Below, one piece after another: positions 29,404 to 38,111 of a DNA stretch of 64,000 nt. Below the pieces are notes generated by a model that was not told the origin of the DNA, did no database searches, and saw only the letters and a program-made list of their open reading frames with translations. Position 1 is the first letter of the stretch. Every line of letters starts with the position of its first letter. A program made the translations under genes and the position numbers. This stretch comes from Brachymonas denitrificans. GTDB taxonomy: Bacteria > Pseudomonadota > Gammaproteobacteria > Burkholderiales > Burkholderiaceae_C. Where the stretch lies: contig NZ_CAJQUA010000001.1 of the NCBI RefSeq assembly GCF_907163135.1, positions 449,001 through 513,000 of the forward strand, given 5' to 3'.

Positions 29404-30630
29404 TTATCCGGTTAGTTGATTCAACTGAATAATCGGCATCAAAACCGCCAACACAATCAGCATCACCACCAACCCCATCATTACAATCAGTAACGGCTCC
29501 AGTATAGTCGCCAACCGGATCGCCCGCCGCTGCACCTCATTCCCCAACTGCGTCGCCGCCCGCCCCAGCATGGCCGGCAGTTGCCCCGTCTGCTCCCCCA
29601 ACCGCGCAAACATGCTCACCAGCGTAGGAAAGCGCTTCTTCTGCGCCAGCGCACTCGCCAGCGGTGCCCCTTCGCGCACCAGCACGATCGCATCCTCCGC
29701 ATCCACCTGCATCGCCCGGTTCGACAGCGTCTCGCTCGCGGCCTGCAGTGCCTTCAGAATCGGCACACCCGCCTGCACCAGCATCGCCAGCGTTCCCGCA
29801 AAGCGCGCCGCATTGAAGTTGCGCGCCAGCACACCCACCACCGGCAGCCGCAGCCACAGCGCATCCAGCCGCTGCCGGAAGCTGTCGCGCTTGCGCAGTT
29901 GCACCAGCGCCGTCACGCCACCGGCCAGCAGCAGTGCCAGCAGCCAGCCCCAGTGCCGCACAAAGTCGCTCAGTGCCAGCATCAGCGTGGTCAGTAGCGG
30001 CAGGGTGCGCTTGCTGCTGGCAAACACATTGGCCACCTGCGGCACCACGTAGGTGAGCAGAAACACCACGATCACGATGGCCACCAGCGTGACGATGCCC
30101 GGATAGAGCGAGGCGCCGATCAGCTTGGAGCGCAGTTCCTGCTGCGCTTCCAGGTCGTCCGCCAGGCTTAGCAGCACGGCGCCCAGACCACCGCTGTGTT
30201 CGCCCGCGGCAATCACGGCGGTGTAGATGGGGCTGAATTCGCGCGGATGCTGCTGCAGCGCCTTGGCAAAGCTGCTGCCGGCGTTCACTTCCGAGCGCAG
30301 GGCAGTCACCAGTTGGCGCTGGCGTTGGTTGTCGGATTCTTCGGCCAGCGCCAGCAGCGCGCGTTCGATCGGCAGGCCGGCGCTGACCAGGCCGGCCAGT
30401 TGCCGCGTCCATACCGCCAGCGCGGTGCTGTTGAAGGCCTTGGGAACGAACAGCGCCCGGTTCAACCCGCTGCCGCGCGCCAGTTGTTCGCCGTTGAGCG
30501 CCTGCACCTGCATGGGCACCAGTTGCTGCGCACGCAGGGCGGCGCGGGCGGCCTTGAGGGTGTCGGCTTCGAGCGTGCCCTTGCGCGTGCGGCCCTGGAC
30601 GTCGAGTGCCTGGAACTGGTAGACCGGCAT
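29404..30630 (-). CDS. gspF: Type II secretion inner-membrane platform protein
   Basis: GspF is the polytopic platform protein of the type II secretion system, contacting the GspE ATPase and GspL. It has 408 residues with two GspF domains (starting about residues 70 and 275), each with RLGEQTGQL / IAAGEHSGGL-type motifs. Transmembrane helices are around YPGIVTLVAIVIVVFLLTYV, WGWLLALLLAGGVTALV and the C-terminal LLIVMMGLVVMLIVLAVLMPI. It is the last gene of the minus-strand gsp operon and begins 4 bp after gspE. Confidence 0.96.
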   Translation of the reverse strand: MPVYQFQALDVQGRTRKGTLEADTLKAARAALRAQQLVPMQVQALNGEQLARGSGLNRALFVPKAFNSTALAVWTRQLAGLVSAGLPIERALLALAEESDNQRQRQLVTALRSEVNAGSSFAKALQQHPREFSPIYTAVIAAGEHSGGLGAVLLSLADDLEAQQELRSKLIGASLYPGIVTLVAIVIVVFLLTYVVPQVANVFASSKRTLPLLTTLMLALSDFVRHWGWLLALLLAGGVTALVQLRKRDSFRQRLDALWLRLPVVGVLARNFNAARFAGTLAMLVQAGVPILKALQAASETLSNRAMQVDAEDAIVLVREGAPLASALAQKKRFPTLVSMFARLGEQTGQLPAMLGRAATQLGNEVQRRAIRLATILEPLLIVMMGLVVMLIVLAVLMPIIQLNQLTG

Positions 30631-30634
30631 GGCG

Positions 30635-32029
30635 TCAGTCGCGCGTCACGCGCAGCAGTTCTTCGGCGCTGGTAATGCCGGCGGCCACCAGGCGTTCGCC
30701 ATCGTCGCGCATCAGCGTCATGCCGTTGGCCAGCGCGGCGGTGCGGATGTCTGCCTCCGAGGCGCGCTGGTGGATCTGCGCGCGGATGGCATCGTCCACC
30801 AGCAGCAACTCGAAAATGCCGGTGCGCCCGGCATAGCCGCTCTGGCCGCAGTGCTCGCAGCCCTGTCCGTGGCAGTGCGTGCACAGCTTGCGCACCAGGC
30901 GCTGCGCCAGCACGCCCAGCAGCGAGCTGGCCAGCAGAAAGGGTTCCACGCCCATATCCGTCAGGCGCGTGACGGCGCTGGCGGCGTCGTTGGTGTGCAG
31001 CGTGGCCAGCACCAGGTGGCCGGTGAGAGAGGCCTGGATGGCGATCTGCGCCGTCTCGAAATCGCGGATCTCGCCGATCATGATCACGTCCGGATCCTGG
31101 CGCAGAATGGCGCGCAGCGCCTTGGCAAAGGTCAGGTCGATGCGCGCGTTCACTTGCGTCTGGCCGATGCCGGGCAGCTCGTATTCGATCGGGTCTTCCA
31201 CCGTCATGATGTTGCCGCTGTGCGCATCCAGCCGGCTCAGCGCCGAATACAGCGTGGTGGTTTTGCCCGAGCCGGTCGGGCCGGTGACCAGGATGATGCC
31301 GTGCGGCTGGCGGATCAGCTGGGTGAACTGGCGCAGGGTTTCGCCCTGCATGCCCACCGCTTCCAGGCTGATGCGGTTGCCGGATTTGTCCAGCAGGCGC
31401 AGCACGGCGCGTTCGCCGAAGGCGCTGGGCAGGGTGGAAACGCGCACGTCGATGGCGCGCGTTCCCAGGCGCAGGCTGATGCGGCCGTCCTGCGGCAGGC
31501 GCTTTTCTGCGATGTCCAGGTCGGCCATGATTTTCAGGCGACTGATCAGCGCGGCGTGCAGGGCGCGGTTGGGCTGCACCACCTCGCGCAGGCTGCCGTC
31601 CACACGAAAGCGCACCGCGCTGTGGTGTTCGAAGGGCTCGATGTGGATGTCGCTGGCGCCATCGCGCGCGGCCTGGGTGAGCAGGGCGTTGAGCATGCGG
31701 ATGATGGGTGCGTCGTCGGCAGCTTCCAGCAGGTCTTCCACCGGCGGCAGTTCCTGCATCATGCGGCTCAGGTCGGCATCGCTCTGCACCTCGCTCACCA
31801 CGCTGGCGGCGCTGCCTTCGCCCTGGGCATAGGCTGCGCTGATGCGCTGCGCCAGTTGCGGCGGTTCGATCGCCTGCACGGCGGCGATGCGGTACTTGCG
31901 CTGCACTTCGCTCCAGGCCGGGCCGGGCAGCACGCCCTGGCCGTGCCAGAGCCACAGATTGCCGTCGTCCTGCTGTTCAACCAGCAGCTGGTGGCGGCGC
32001 GCGAAGGCGTAGGGCAGGGGGTAGCGCAT
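30635..32029 (-). CDS. gspE: Type II secretion ATPase
   Basis: GspE hydrolyses ATP in the cytoplasm to drive pseudopilus assembly. The 464-residue protein shows Walker [11 protein letters not shown] (about residues 250-259), an Asp-box around [17 protein letters not shown], Walker B in [16 protein letters not shown], and the tetracysteine zinc motif [13 protein letters not shown] near residue 400. The N1E domain is short compared with some GspE proteins. It lies 9 bp after gspD. Confidence 0.97.
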   Translation of the reverse strand: MRYPLPYAFARRHQLLVEQQDDGNLWLWHGQGVLPGPAWSEVQRKYRIAAVQAIEPPQLAQRISAAYAQGEGSAASVVSEVQSDADLSRMMQELPPVEDLLEAADDAPIIRMLNALLTQAARDGASDIHIEPFEHHSAVRFRVDGSLREVVQPNRALHAALISRLKIMADLDIAEKRLPQDGRISLRLGTRAIDVRVSTLPSAFGERAVLRLLDKSGNRISLEAVGMQGETLRQFTQLIRQPHGIILVTGPTGSGKTTTLYSALSRLDAHSGNIMTVEDPIEYELPGIGQTQVNARIDLTFAKALRAILRQDPDVIMIGEIRDFETAQIAIQASLTGHLVLATLHTNDAASAVTRLTDMGVEPFLLASSLLGVLAQRLVRKLCTHCHGQGCEHCGQSGYAGRTGIFELLLVDDAIRAQIHQRASEADIRTAALANGMTLMRDDGERLVAAGITSAEELLRVTRD

Positions 32030-32038
32030 GGCGGGGCG

Positions 32039-34255
32039 TCAGGGGGTGTTGTCGGCGCCGGTGTAGGGCGTGTCCGTGGTGGCGGCGGTGTTGGCTGGCT
32101 GCATGCGCCAGCCGATGGCGTCGCCGCTCAGGGTCTGCTGCATCAGCGGTGCAGGCGCGCTGCGGCCCGGCTCGCTAACGGGAGTCCAGGCCGATTCCGG
32201 ATGCCGTACCGGAGGCAGCACCGGTGCCTCGTAGGGCTTGACGATATTGCCAGCGGGCTGTGTGTTGAGCTGGCTTACGCGCATCATGTCGTATCGGTCC
32301 AGTGTCAGGCTCTCGCTGTCGCGTGCATCGCGCACGATCACCGGGCGCAGGAACACCATCAGGTTGCGTTTGGCGCGGCTGCGGTTTTCGTTCTTGAACA
32401 ACTGGCCCAGCACCGGAATATCGCCCAGTACCGGCACCTTTTCCTGGCGGTTGGCATATTCGTCCGACAACAGGCCGCCCAGCACGATGATCTGCCCGTC
32501 ATCGGCGATGACGTTGGATTCGATGGAGCGCTTGTGTGTGGTCGGCCCGCGCGGCGAGTCGATGGTGGCCAGATCGACGTTGCTGGTTTCGTGGTAGATC
32601 TGCATTTTTACCGAGCCGTTCTCGCTGATCTGCGGCTTCACGCGCAGCGTCAGGCCGACGTCCTTGCGCTCGATGGTCTGGAACGGGTTGACGGCGCCGT
32701 TGGCGCTGTTGTTGTTCGTATACTGGCCGGTCACGAAGGGCACGTTCTGGCCGATCATGATGCGCGCTTCCTCGTTGTCCAGCGTGATCAGGTTGGGCGT
32801 GGACAGAATGTTGGCGTCGCCCGTGGTCTGCAGGAAGTTGGCCACCACCCCGAGGATGGGCGTGCCGCGGAACGTGGCCAGCGTCGCCAGGTTGATGCCC
32901 GGCTTGGCGCTGGGCAGGTTGTTGTTGGCCAGCTCGGCCGACATGTCCAGAATATTGCCCGCCTTGCCGAAGTTGGAGCCGAGGATGCCCACGCGTCCGC
33001 CCTGCGAGAACGGGCTCTGCCACTGCACGCCCAGCTCGGCCGCCTTCTCGGCGCTGACTTCGGCGATCAGGCTTTCCACATAGATCTGGGCGCGGCGCGT
33101 ATCCAGCCGCTCGATCACGGCGCGCAGCTGGCGATATTCGGGCTCGCTGGCGGTGATGATCAGCGAGTTGGTGGCCGGATCGGCCTGGATCGGACCGCCG
33201 GTGGAGGGCGAGCCGCTGCCCTGCAGTGCCGAGGTGGCCGTGACCTGCACCTGAGGCGCGGCGCCCGGCTGCGTGCCGCCGACCGAGACCGACATGCCCG
33301 GCGACCCGGAGCCGCTGTTGACCTGGTTCGCTGCCATGGCCGCGCGCAGCGTGGCGGCGATGCGGGTGGCATCGGCGTTCTTCAGGTGCACCACCCAGAT
33401 GTTGCCGGCCTCGCCATTGGTGCTGTGGTTGCTCAGGGCCGGCTGGTCCAGCCGCAGGATCAGGCTGCGCGCCTGCGTGGCCTGCGCCTGCGTGGGCGCA
33501 CGCACGATCAGCGCGTTGCTGCGTGCCTCGGGCAGCACCGTGGTGCGTCCGCCGCCCACGCCGCCGGGCGCAGCGGCAGCCCCGGCGCCACTGCCATCGA
33601 GCAGCTTCTGCACCAGCGGCGCCATGTCGGTGGCGATGCCGTAGCGCAGCGGAATCACTTCCACATCGCTGCCCACGGGTTGGTCCATGCCGGCGATCAT
33701 GCGCTCGATGCGCTGCATGTTGTCGGCGTAATCCGTCACCACCAGCGTATGCGCATTGCTGGCGTTGATGGTGTTGTTGGGGCTGATCAGCGGGCGCAGC
33801 GCCGGCACCAGGTTGTTGGCGTTCTCGTAGCGCAGCTTGAACACGCGCGTTACTACCTGGTTGCCCATGGCGGCACTGCCGCGCGGCACCACGCGGGCCT
33901 GCAGCTTGGCATCGGCCTCGGGTACCACCTTGTAGATGCCGCCGGATTCCACCAGCGCAAAGCCCTGCAGGCGCAACGCCGCTGCGAACTGGTTGACTGC
34001 CTGCGCCGCCGTTACCGGCCGCTCGGACTGGATGCTGATGGTGCCCTTGGCGCGCGAATCGAGCACTACGTTGCGGCCGGTGATGGCGGAGATGGTGCGC
34101 GCCACCGATTCGATCTCGGCGTTGGAAAAATTCAGCGTGACCAGACCCTGTGCCAGCACGGCGGGGGCGGCAAGGGTGGACGCCATCAGCGCAGCCAGCG
34201 TCAGGCGGGCAAGCGGCTGGCGCAGGCGACGGGGCGGAACGAAAGACAGAGACAT
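32039..34255 (-). CDS. gspD: Type II secretion outer-membrane secretin
   Basis: GspD forms the outer-membrane channel of the T2SS. The 738-residue protein has a signal peptide (LTLAALMASTLAAPAVLAQ), N0-N3 domains (repeated V-x-PLRYGIATDMAPL / VVHLKNADATRIAATL-type modules), a Gly/Ser-rich loop in N3 (about residues 320-345) and the C-terminal secretin domain with VPVLGDIPVLGQLFKNENRSRAKRNLMVFLRP. The last ~80 residues, with TQPAGNIVKPYEAPVLPP, may form the S domain that binds a pilotin. It lies between gspN and gspE. Confidence 0.97.
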   Translation of the reverse strand: MSLSFVPPRRLRQPLARLTLAALMASTLAAPAVLAQGLVTLNFSNAEIESVARTISAITGRNVVLDSRAKGTISIQSERPVTAAQAVNQFAAALRLQGFALVESGGIYKVVPEADAKLQARVVPRGSAAMGNQVVTRVFKLRYENANNLVPALRPLISPNNTINASNAHTLVVTDYADNMQRIERMIAGMDQPVGSDVEVIPLRYGIATDMAPLVQKLLDGSGAGAAAAPGGVGGGRTTVLPEARSNALIVRAPTQAQATQARSLILRLDQPALSNHSTNGEAGNIWVVHLKNADATRIAATLRAAMAANQVNSGSGSPGMSVSVGGTQPGAAPQVQVTATSALQGSGSPSTGGPIQADPATNSLIITASEPEYRQLRAVIERLDTRRAQIYVESLIAEVSAEKAAELGVQWQSPFSQGGRVGILGSNFGKAGNILDMSAELANNNLPSAKPGINLATLATFRGTPILGVVANFLQTTGDANILSTPNLITLDNEEARIMIGQNVPFVTGQYTNNNSANGAVNPFQTIERKDVGLTLRVKPQISENGSVKMQIYHETSNVDLATIDSPRGPTTHKRSIESNVIADDGQIIVLGGLLSDEYANRQEKVPVLGDIPVLGQLFKNENRSRAKRNLMVFLRPVIVRDARDSESLTLDRYDMMRVSQLNTQPAGNIVKPYEAPVLPPVRHPESAWTPVSEPGRSAPAPLMQQTLSGDAIGWRMQPANTAATTDTPYTGADNTP

Positions 34256-34259
34256 GTGC

Positions 34260-35153
34260 TTATCCCAGGGTGATCAGCGAGCGCTCGCCGCTGCGCTGAC
34301 CGATGATGTTCAGCAGATTGTTGAGGGCCGCCGCCTTTTCGGGTGCGGCATAGGCTTGGCCGGAAAAACGCAGGCGCGCGCCCACCCACTGGCCGCTGCC
34401 TTCGAGTTGCAAACTGCTGCCGGGCAGGGTTTCCAGGCTGAGTTCGGCCGGCGTGGCCTGTGCCGGCGTTTCGCCGCTGCCCGGCGGCTTGCCACCGCGC
34501 AGCTGCACGCGGTAGCTGCCGATGGGTCGGATGGTGGAGAGGCGGGTGGAGGCCTGCTGCAGCGTGGCCGTGACGGTGCCGGCATAGTCCACGCGCTGCT
34601 GGCCGAGCCAGAGCTGCACCTGCTGCGTGCTGGCACTGAGCGTACCGTCGAGCTGCAGGGTGTTCCAGGGCGTGCCGAGGCCGACCAGCAGGCTGCTGGG
34701 CAGTTGCAGTGTGCTGTCAGCCACATGCACGCGCGTGCCGCCGGGCTGCCAGCGCAGGCGTGCCTGCACGGGTTTGGGGGTGCAACAGCTGCTGTTGAGT
34801 TCCATGTCGGCACCCAACCAGCGCGGTTGCAGCTTCCAGTGCAGGCGGCTGGGCAGCGTGGTGGCGTCGCGGCTCTGGCGGCCGCCGGAGAGAACCAGCC
34901 AGGCCGACCCCTTCCAGACCGTACCCTCGACCTTGCTGAGCTGCACCTTGTCCTGTGTCGCCCAAGCTACGGCGCCGGCCAGCCAGCGTGCCGGTGCCCA
35001 GACCAGGCTGACCAGCAGCAGGCCCAGCACCATGCCGGCGGCAGCCCAGCGCCACGGATGCAGGCGGCGAGCACCCATCGGCGTGCGCGTCGGCGCGCGT
35101 TTGCGCGAGGGCGCCTGCCAGCGGCGCGCGGGAGGAGCCATACGAAACGCCAT
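34260..35153 (-). CDS. gspN: Type II secretion protein N
   Basis: GspN is an optional inner-membrane T2SS component found in some systems; its role is not settled. The 297-residue protein has a basic N-terminus (RRWQAPSRKRAPTRTPMGARR), one transmembrane helix (WRWAAAGMVLGLLLVSLVWA), and a periplasmic domain with VEGTVWKGSAWLVLSGG, the family's conserved strand pattern, ending LNNLLNIIGQRSGERSLITLG. It sits between gspM and gspD with a 4-bp gap to gspD, consistent with an Xcp/Xps-like gene order. Confidence 0.88.
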   Translation of the reverse strand: MAFRMAPPARRWQAPSRKRAPTRTPMGARRLHPWRWAAAGMVLGLLLVSLVWAPARWLAGAVAWATQDKVQLSKVEGTVWKGSAWLVLSGGRQSRDATTLPSRLHWKLQPRWLGADMELNSSCCTPKPVQARLRWQPGGTRVHVADSTLQLPSSLLVGLGTPWNTLQLDGTLSASTQQVQLWLGQQRVDYAGTVTATLQQASTRLSTIRPIGSYRVQLRGGKPPGSGETPAQATPAELSLETLPGSSLQLEGSGQWVGARLRFSGQAYAAPEKAAALNNLLNIIGQRSGERSLITLG

Positions 35154-35168
35154 GCTGGCCGGTGCTCC

Positions 35169-35684
35169 TCAGGACGGCAGGCGCAGCACCATGGTGCCGT
35201 GCCAGCCATCGGATGTCCGTTCCAGCTGCATCTGCTGCGGCAGCGCACGTCCCAGTGTGCGTGCCTGTTGCAGCCATTGCGCCACGGCTTCGGGCGAGAC
35301 GCCCTTGAACTGCGCCTGCACCTGGGCGCCCTGCAGCGTCACGCTGCCCGGGCCGAGCAGACGGTCGCCCAGTTCCTGCAGTACACGCTGGCTTTCCTCG
35401 GGGCTGATGCGCGGCTGCTGCTTGAGCGTGCGGGCCTCGCTCTGCCACTGGCGCATCTGGGCGAGTTGCTGTTCTTGCATGGCGCGCTGTGCGGGTGCAT
35501 CGCGCATCGTGCGCAGCGCGGGGGCGATGGCGATCAGCCAGCTTGCGGCAATCAGCAACGCCAGGCTGGCAGCCAGCACCATGCGGCGCTCGCGTGCGGA
35601 AAGTCCTTTCCAGGCGGTGCGCAGCGGCTGCAACCGCTGTTGCAGGGCCTGCAGGCGCGAAGAAGCGGGGGCATTGGCACTCAT
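35169..35684 (-). CDS. gspM: Type II secretion protein M
   Basis: GspM is a small bitopic inner-membrane protein that pairs with GspL. The 171-residue protein has a cytoplasmic N-terminus with KGLSARERRMVLAASLALLIAASWLIAIAPAL, a typical GspM stretch and single transmembrane helix, then a periplasmic ferredoxin-like domain (ELGDRLLGPGSVTLQGAQVQAQFKG). Its ATG overlaps the gspL stop (ATGA). Confidence 0.92.
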   Translation of the reverse strand: MSANAPASSRLQALQQRLQPLRTAWKGLSARERRMVLAASLALLIAASWLIAIAPALRTMRDAPAQRAMQEQQLAQMRQWQSEARTLKQQPRISPEESQRVLQELGDRLLGPGSVTLQGAQVQAQFKGVSPEAVAQWLQQARTLGRALPQQMQLERTSDGWHGTMVLRLPS

Positions 35685-36994
35685 GGGGCAGGTCGGATCA
35701 GCCAGTCATTGCCGTCCTGCGACAGCGTGAGTCGGGAAGGGTGCAGCGTGCCTTGCAGGCTGGCCTGTTGTTCGGTCGAGAGAGCCAGGCCCTTGATGCG
35801 CAGCTGCGCCCCATCCCATTGCAGGGCCTGCAACTGGGCGTCGGGCAGGGCGCGGCTGATCAGCGTGAGCATGCCTTCCATCTCGGTGGGCGCGAGTGCG
35901 CCGCTGCGCTGGCGCAGCACGGCCAGCTCGCGCTGCATCTGCGTGGGCGGATCCACCACCAGCTTCACGTGCGGAAAGGTGTCAGTCAGCGTTTTGGCAA
36001 TGGCCTGCTTGTTGTCGGCCAGCAGGCGGCGCTCCTGCAGCGCGGCCCAGTTCAGGCCGATCAGCTGTACCAGCACCAGGGCAACCAGGCCCCAGCGCAC
36101 CGCCTGCCACTGCGGCGCCTGGAGAAAGCGCTGCCAGAGCTGGCCGGCCTGCTTGCGCATGCGGTCGGACTGGCGGTTGGCGAAGGCCAGCTGCGCCAGG
36201 TTCCAGGGGGTGGCGGAGGCCTGCAGCCAGCGCTGCGCGGCATGCTGCACGGTGACGGGCTGGCGCAAGGACTGTTCGGCCCACTGCGCAATGCCGGCGT
36301 CGGCCAGAACCGCATTCGGATGCTGTTGCGCCAGTCGACGGACGGATTCGGGCGGCTCGGCCTGTGCCAGATCGGCCTCGGCCGGATCGGGCAGGGGCCA
36401 GAGCAGCACGCCGGGGGCATCGTCGCCGGCTTCCAGGTCGCTGCCGGTGCGTACCCACCAGGCACTGCCGTCGTCCTCGGCAATGGCGTGCACGCGGGCG
36501 TCCTCGGGCAGGGCGGGGGCATCCAGGCCGGGTTCGCTGAACGCGGCTGGTGCCGCACCGAACGGTTGCGGCGCAAACTCGGGCACGATGCGGCTGGCCA
36601 CACAGCCCGCCGCTTCCAGTTCATCCAGCTGCTCGCGCAGCCAGCCGGCATGACAGACCGCCACCCACACAGGCCCGGTCGCCTTGGCCGCATCCGGTTG
36701 GAGCGCGCAGTGCAACTCGGCCATGTCATCCAGCACATGCTCTTCCAGCAGGCCTTCGAGCACCGTGCGCAGGCGGGCCGGATTGGCCGTGCTGCCCTTG
36801 GGTAACTGCACCCGGTGCCAGGACAGCGCCTGGGCCGGCACCAGTGCCACGACCTCGTGCGCGTCCTGCCAGGGCAGCAGCGCCGCCTCGCTGCGGGCGT
36901 GCCTGTCCACCGCCTGGCCGTCGGGACTCAGGACATGCGAAAACGATGCTTCAGGAGCACCGGGAAGGCGAAGGCGAACAAGGAGTTGGGCCAT
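35681..36994 (-). CDS. gspL: Type II secretion protein L
   Basis: GspL links the GspE ATPase to the inner membrane. The 437-residue protein has the cytoplasmic actin-like domain (MAQLLVRLRLPGAPEASF to about residue 270, including HEVVALVPAQALSWHRVQLPKG), a transmembrane helix (RWGLVALVLVQLIGLNWAAL), and a periplasmic domain with LPDAQLQALQWDGAQLRIKG. The start at 36994 was chosen by the family N-terminus; an open frame continues upstream without support. A 120-bp gap separates it from gspK, the only sizeable gap in this operon. Confidence 0.94.
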   Translation of the reverse strand: MAQLLVRLRLPGAPEASFSHVLSPDGQAVDRHARSEAALLPWQDAHEVVALVPAQALSWHRVQLPKGSTANPARLRTVLEGLLEEHVLDDMAELHCALQPDAAKATGPVWVAVCHAGWLREQLDELEAAGCVASRIVPEFAPQPFGAAPAAFSEPGLDAPALPEDARVHAIAEDDGSAWWVRTGSDLEAGDDAPGVLLWPLPDPAEADLAQAEPPESVRRLAQQHPNAVLADAGIAQWAEQSLRQPVTVQHAAQRWLQASATPWNLAQLAFANRQSDRMRKQAGQLWQRFLQAPQWQAVRWGLVALVLVQLIGLNWAALQERRLLADNKQAIAKTLTDTFPHVKLVVDPPTQMQRELAVLRQRSGALAPTEMEGMLTLISRALPDAQLQALQWDGAQLRIKGLALSTEQQASLQGTLHPSRLTLSQDGNDWLIRPAP

Positions 36995-37020
36995 GGACCG
37001 CGCGATTTTAGTGGGGCAGT

Positions 37021-37060
37021 ATGACACCGAAATGTCATAAAACGACAACCCAGATGACAT
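37021..37060 (-). promoter_or_regulatory. Repeated ATGACA/TGTCAT sites upstream of gspL
   Basis: Three half-sites occur in the gspK-gspL gap: ATGACA at 37021, TGTCAT at 37033 and ATGACA at 37054, giving nested inverted repeats. A TAAAAT box on the minus strand nearer gspL could be a -10. This may be an internal promoter with an operator; the regulator is unknown. Confidence 0.35.
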
Positions 37061-37114
37061 CTGCGGACGATCGTCCTGCCAACTGGATGGCGGAAGTGGA
37101 TGAGAAAAAGCGTC

Positions 37115-38110
37115 TTACTGTTCGGGGCTGAACACACTCCCTTTTTCACGCCACAGCATCACGCTTTGCAGCCCCTGCCGCTCGACCAGCGCTTGCTCGT
37201 CGATGCGGATGCTGCCCAGGCGCAGACTGCCGCGGATTACGAAATACTTGCTGTTCACACCCAGTTCGGCCTGCCCCTCGCCTGCCGGAATCGCGGCCTG
37301 CAGGGCGGCGGTATCCAGGAAGGGCTTGCTGGCGCGCTGCGCCACGGCGCGGGCGACATCTCCCGGGGCCACATTGGGTGCCGCCGCGCTCAGCACTTCA
37401 ACGCTGGCGGTATTGGCATTGATGCTGGTGCGTTCGGGCAGGATGGTGACGTGTGGTGCCAGCTGGCGGATCAGTTCGGGTGCCACCCCCAGCCAGGCCA
37501 GTTGCTGCAGCCGGGCCGGCAGCAGCGGTGCACCGGGCTCGCTGCCGGGGCCTTGCTGTTCTGCCCGGGCGGCGCGCAGCCACTGGGTGGCCAGAGCCTC
37601 GGCCTGCGTGCCCGGCAGCCGCAGGTTCACGAACAGGCGTTGCAGCGTTTGCCTGTCAACCTCGGACGGCTGGCCGTTGCGCAGCAGGTTGCGCAGGTTG
37701 AAGCGTCCCTGCGCGTCCTCGATCTGGCCGGAGAGGAAGGCATCATCGGGCAGGTTGCTGGCATCCACCGTGATGTTGCGTTCGGCGGCCAGGAAGGTGG
37801 ACAGGCGTGCTTCCATCAGCGGCACAGCCCAGGGCTCCGAGAGGTGATCGGGACCGCCCTGGCGCGCGTCTTCCTGCAGGATCAGGCGCGACCAGTCCAG
37901 TGCGCCGGCCAGAATCCAGCCGGACTGCAGGCGGGCGCGCTCGGCAGTCTCGATTTCGGTGCTGCGCCATTGCTGCCAGACGGCCGCGGCGGCAAAGGCG
38001 GCAACCAGCGTGACGGTGAGCATGGCCAGCAGCAGGGCGGCGCCGCGCTGGCGCTGCGGGCCTCGCGCTGAGCGACGCATGATCTGGCGGATAAGGAGGC
38101 GTTTGCGCAT
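37115..38110 (-). CDS. gspK: Type II secretion minor pseudopilin GspK
   Basis: GspK is the tip minor pseudopilin of the T2SS. The 331-residue protein has a prepilin-type N-terminus: the basic stretch RGPQRQRG then ALLLAMLTVTLVAAFAAAAVW, without the usual Glu at +5, as is normal for GspK. The large periplasmic domain contains DDAFLSGQIEDAQGRFNLRNLL and the helix-hairpin-helix region TSINANTASVEVLSA. It is cleaved by prepilin peptidase (GspO/PilD), which is not in the window. It begins one base after the gspJ stop region. Confidence 0.95.
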   Translation of the reverse strand: MRKRLLIRQIMRRSARGPQRQRGAALLLAMLTVTLVAAFAAAAVWQQWRSTEIETAERARLQSGWILAGALDWSRLILQEDARQGGPDHLSEPWAVPLMEARLSTFLAAERNITVDASNLPDDAFLSGQIEDAQGRFNLRNLLRNGQPSEVDRQTLQRLFVNLRLPGTQAEALATQWLRAARAEQQGPGSEPGAPLLPARLQQLAWLGVAPELIRQLAPHVTILPERTSINANTASVEVLSAAAPNVAPGDVARAVAQRASKPFLDTAALQAAIPAGEGQAELGVNSKYFVIRGSLRLGSIRIDEQALVERQGLQSVMLWREKGSVFSPEQ

Positions 38111-38111
38111 G

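Noticed and set aside
30629-34273. Plus-strand open frame of over 1200 codons opposite gspE-gspD
   Set aside because: Antisense to two clear T2SS genes; composition and lack of domains point to a GC-driven shadow.
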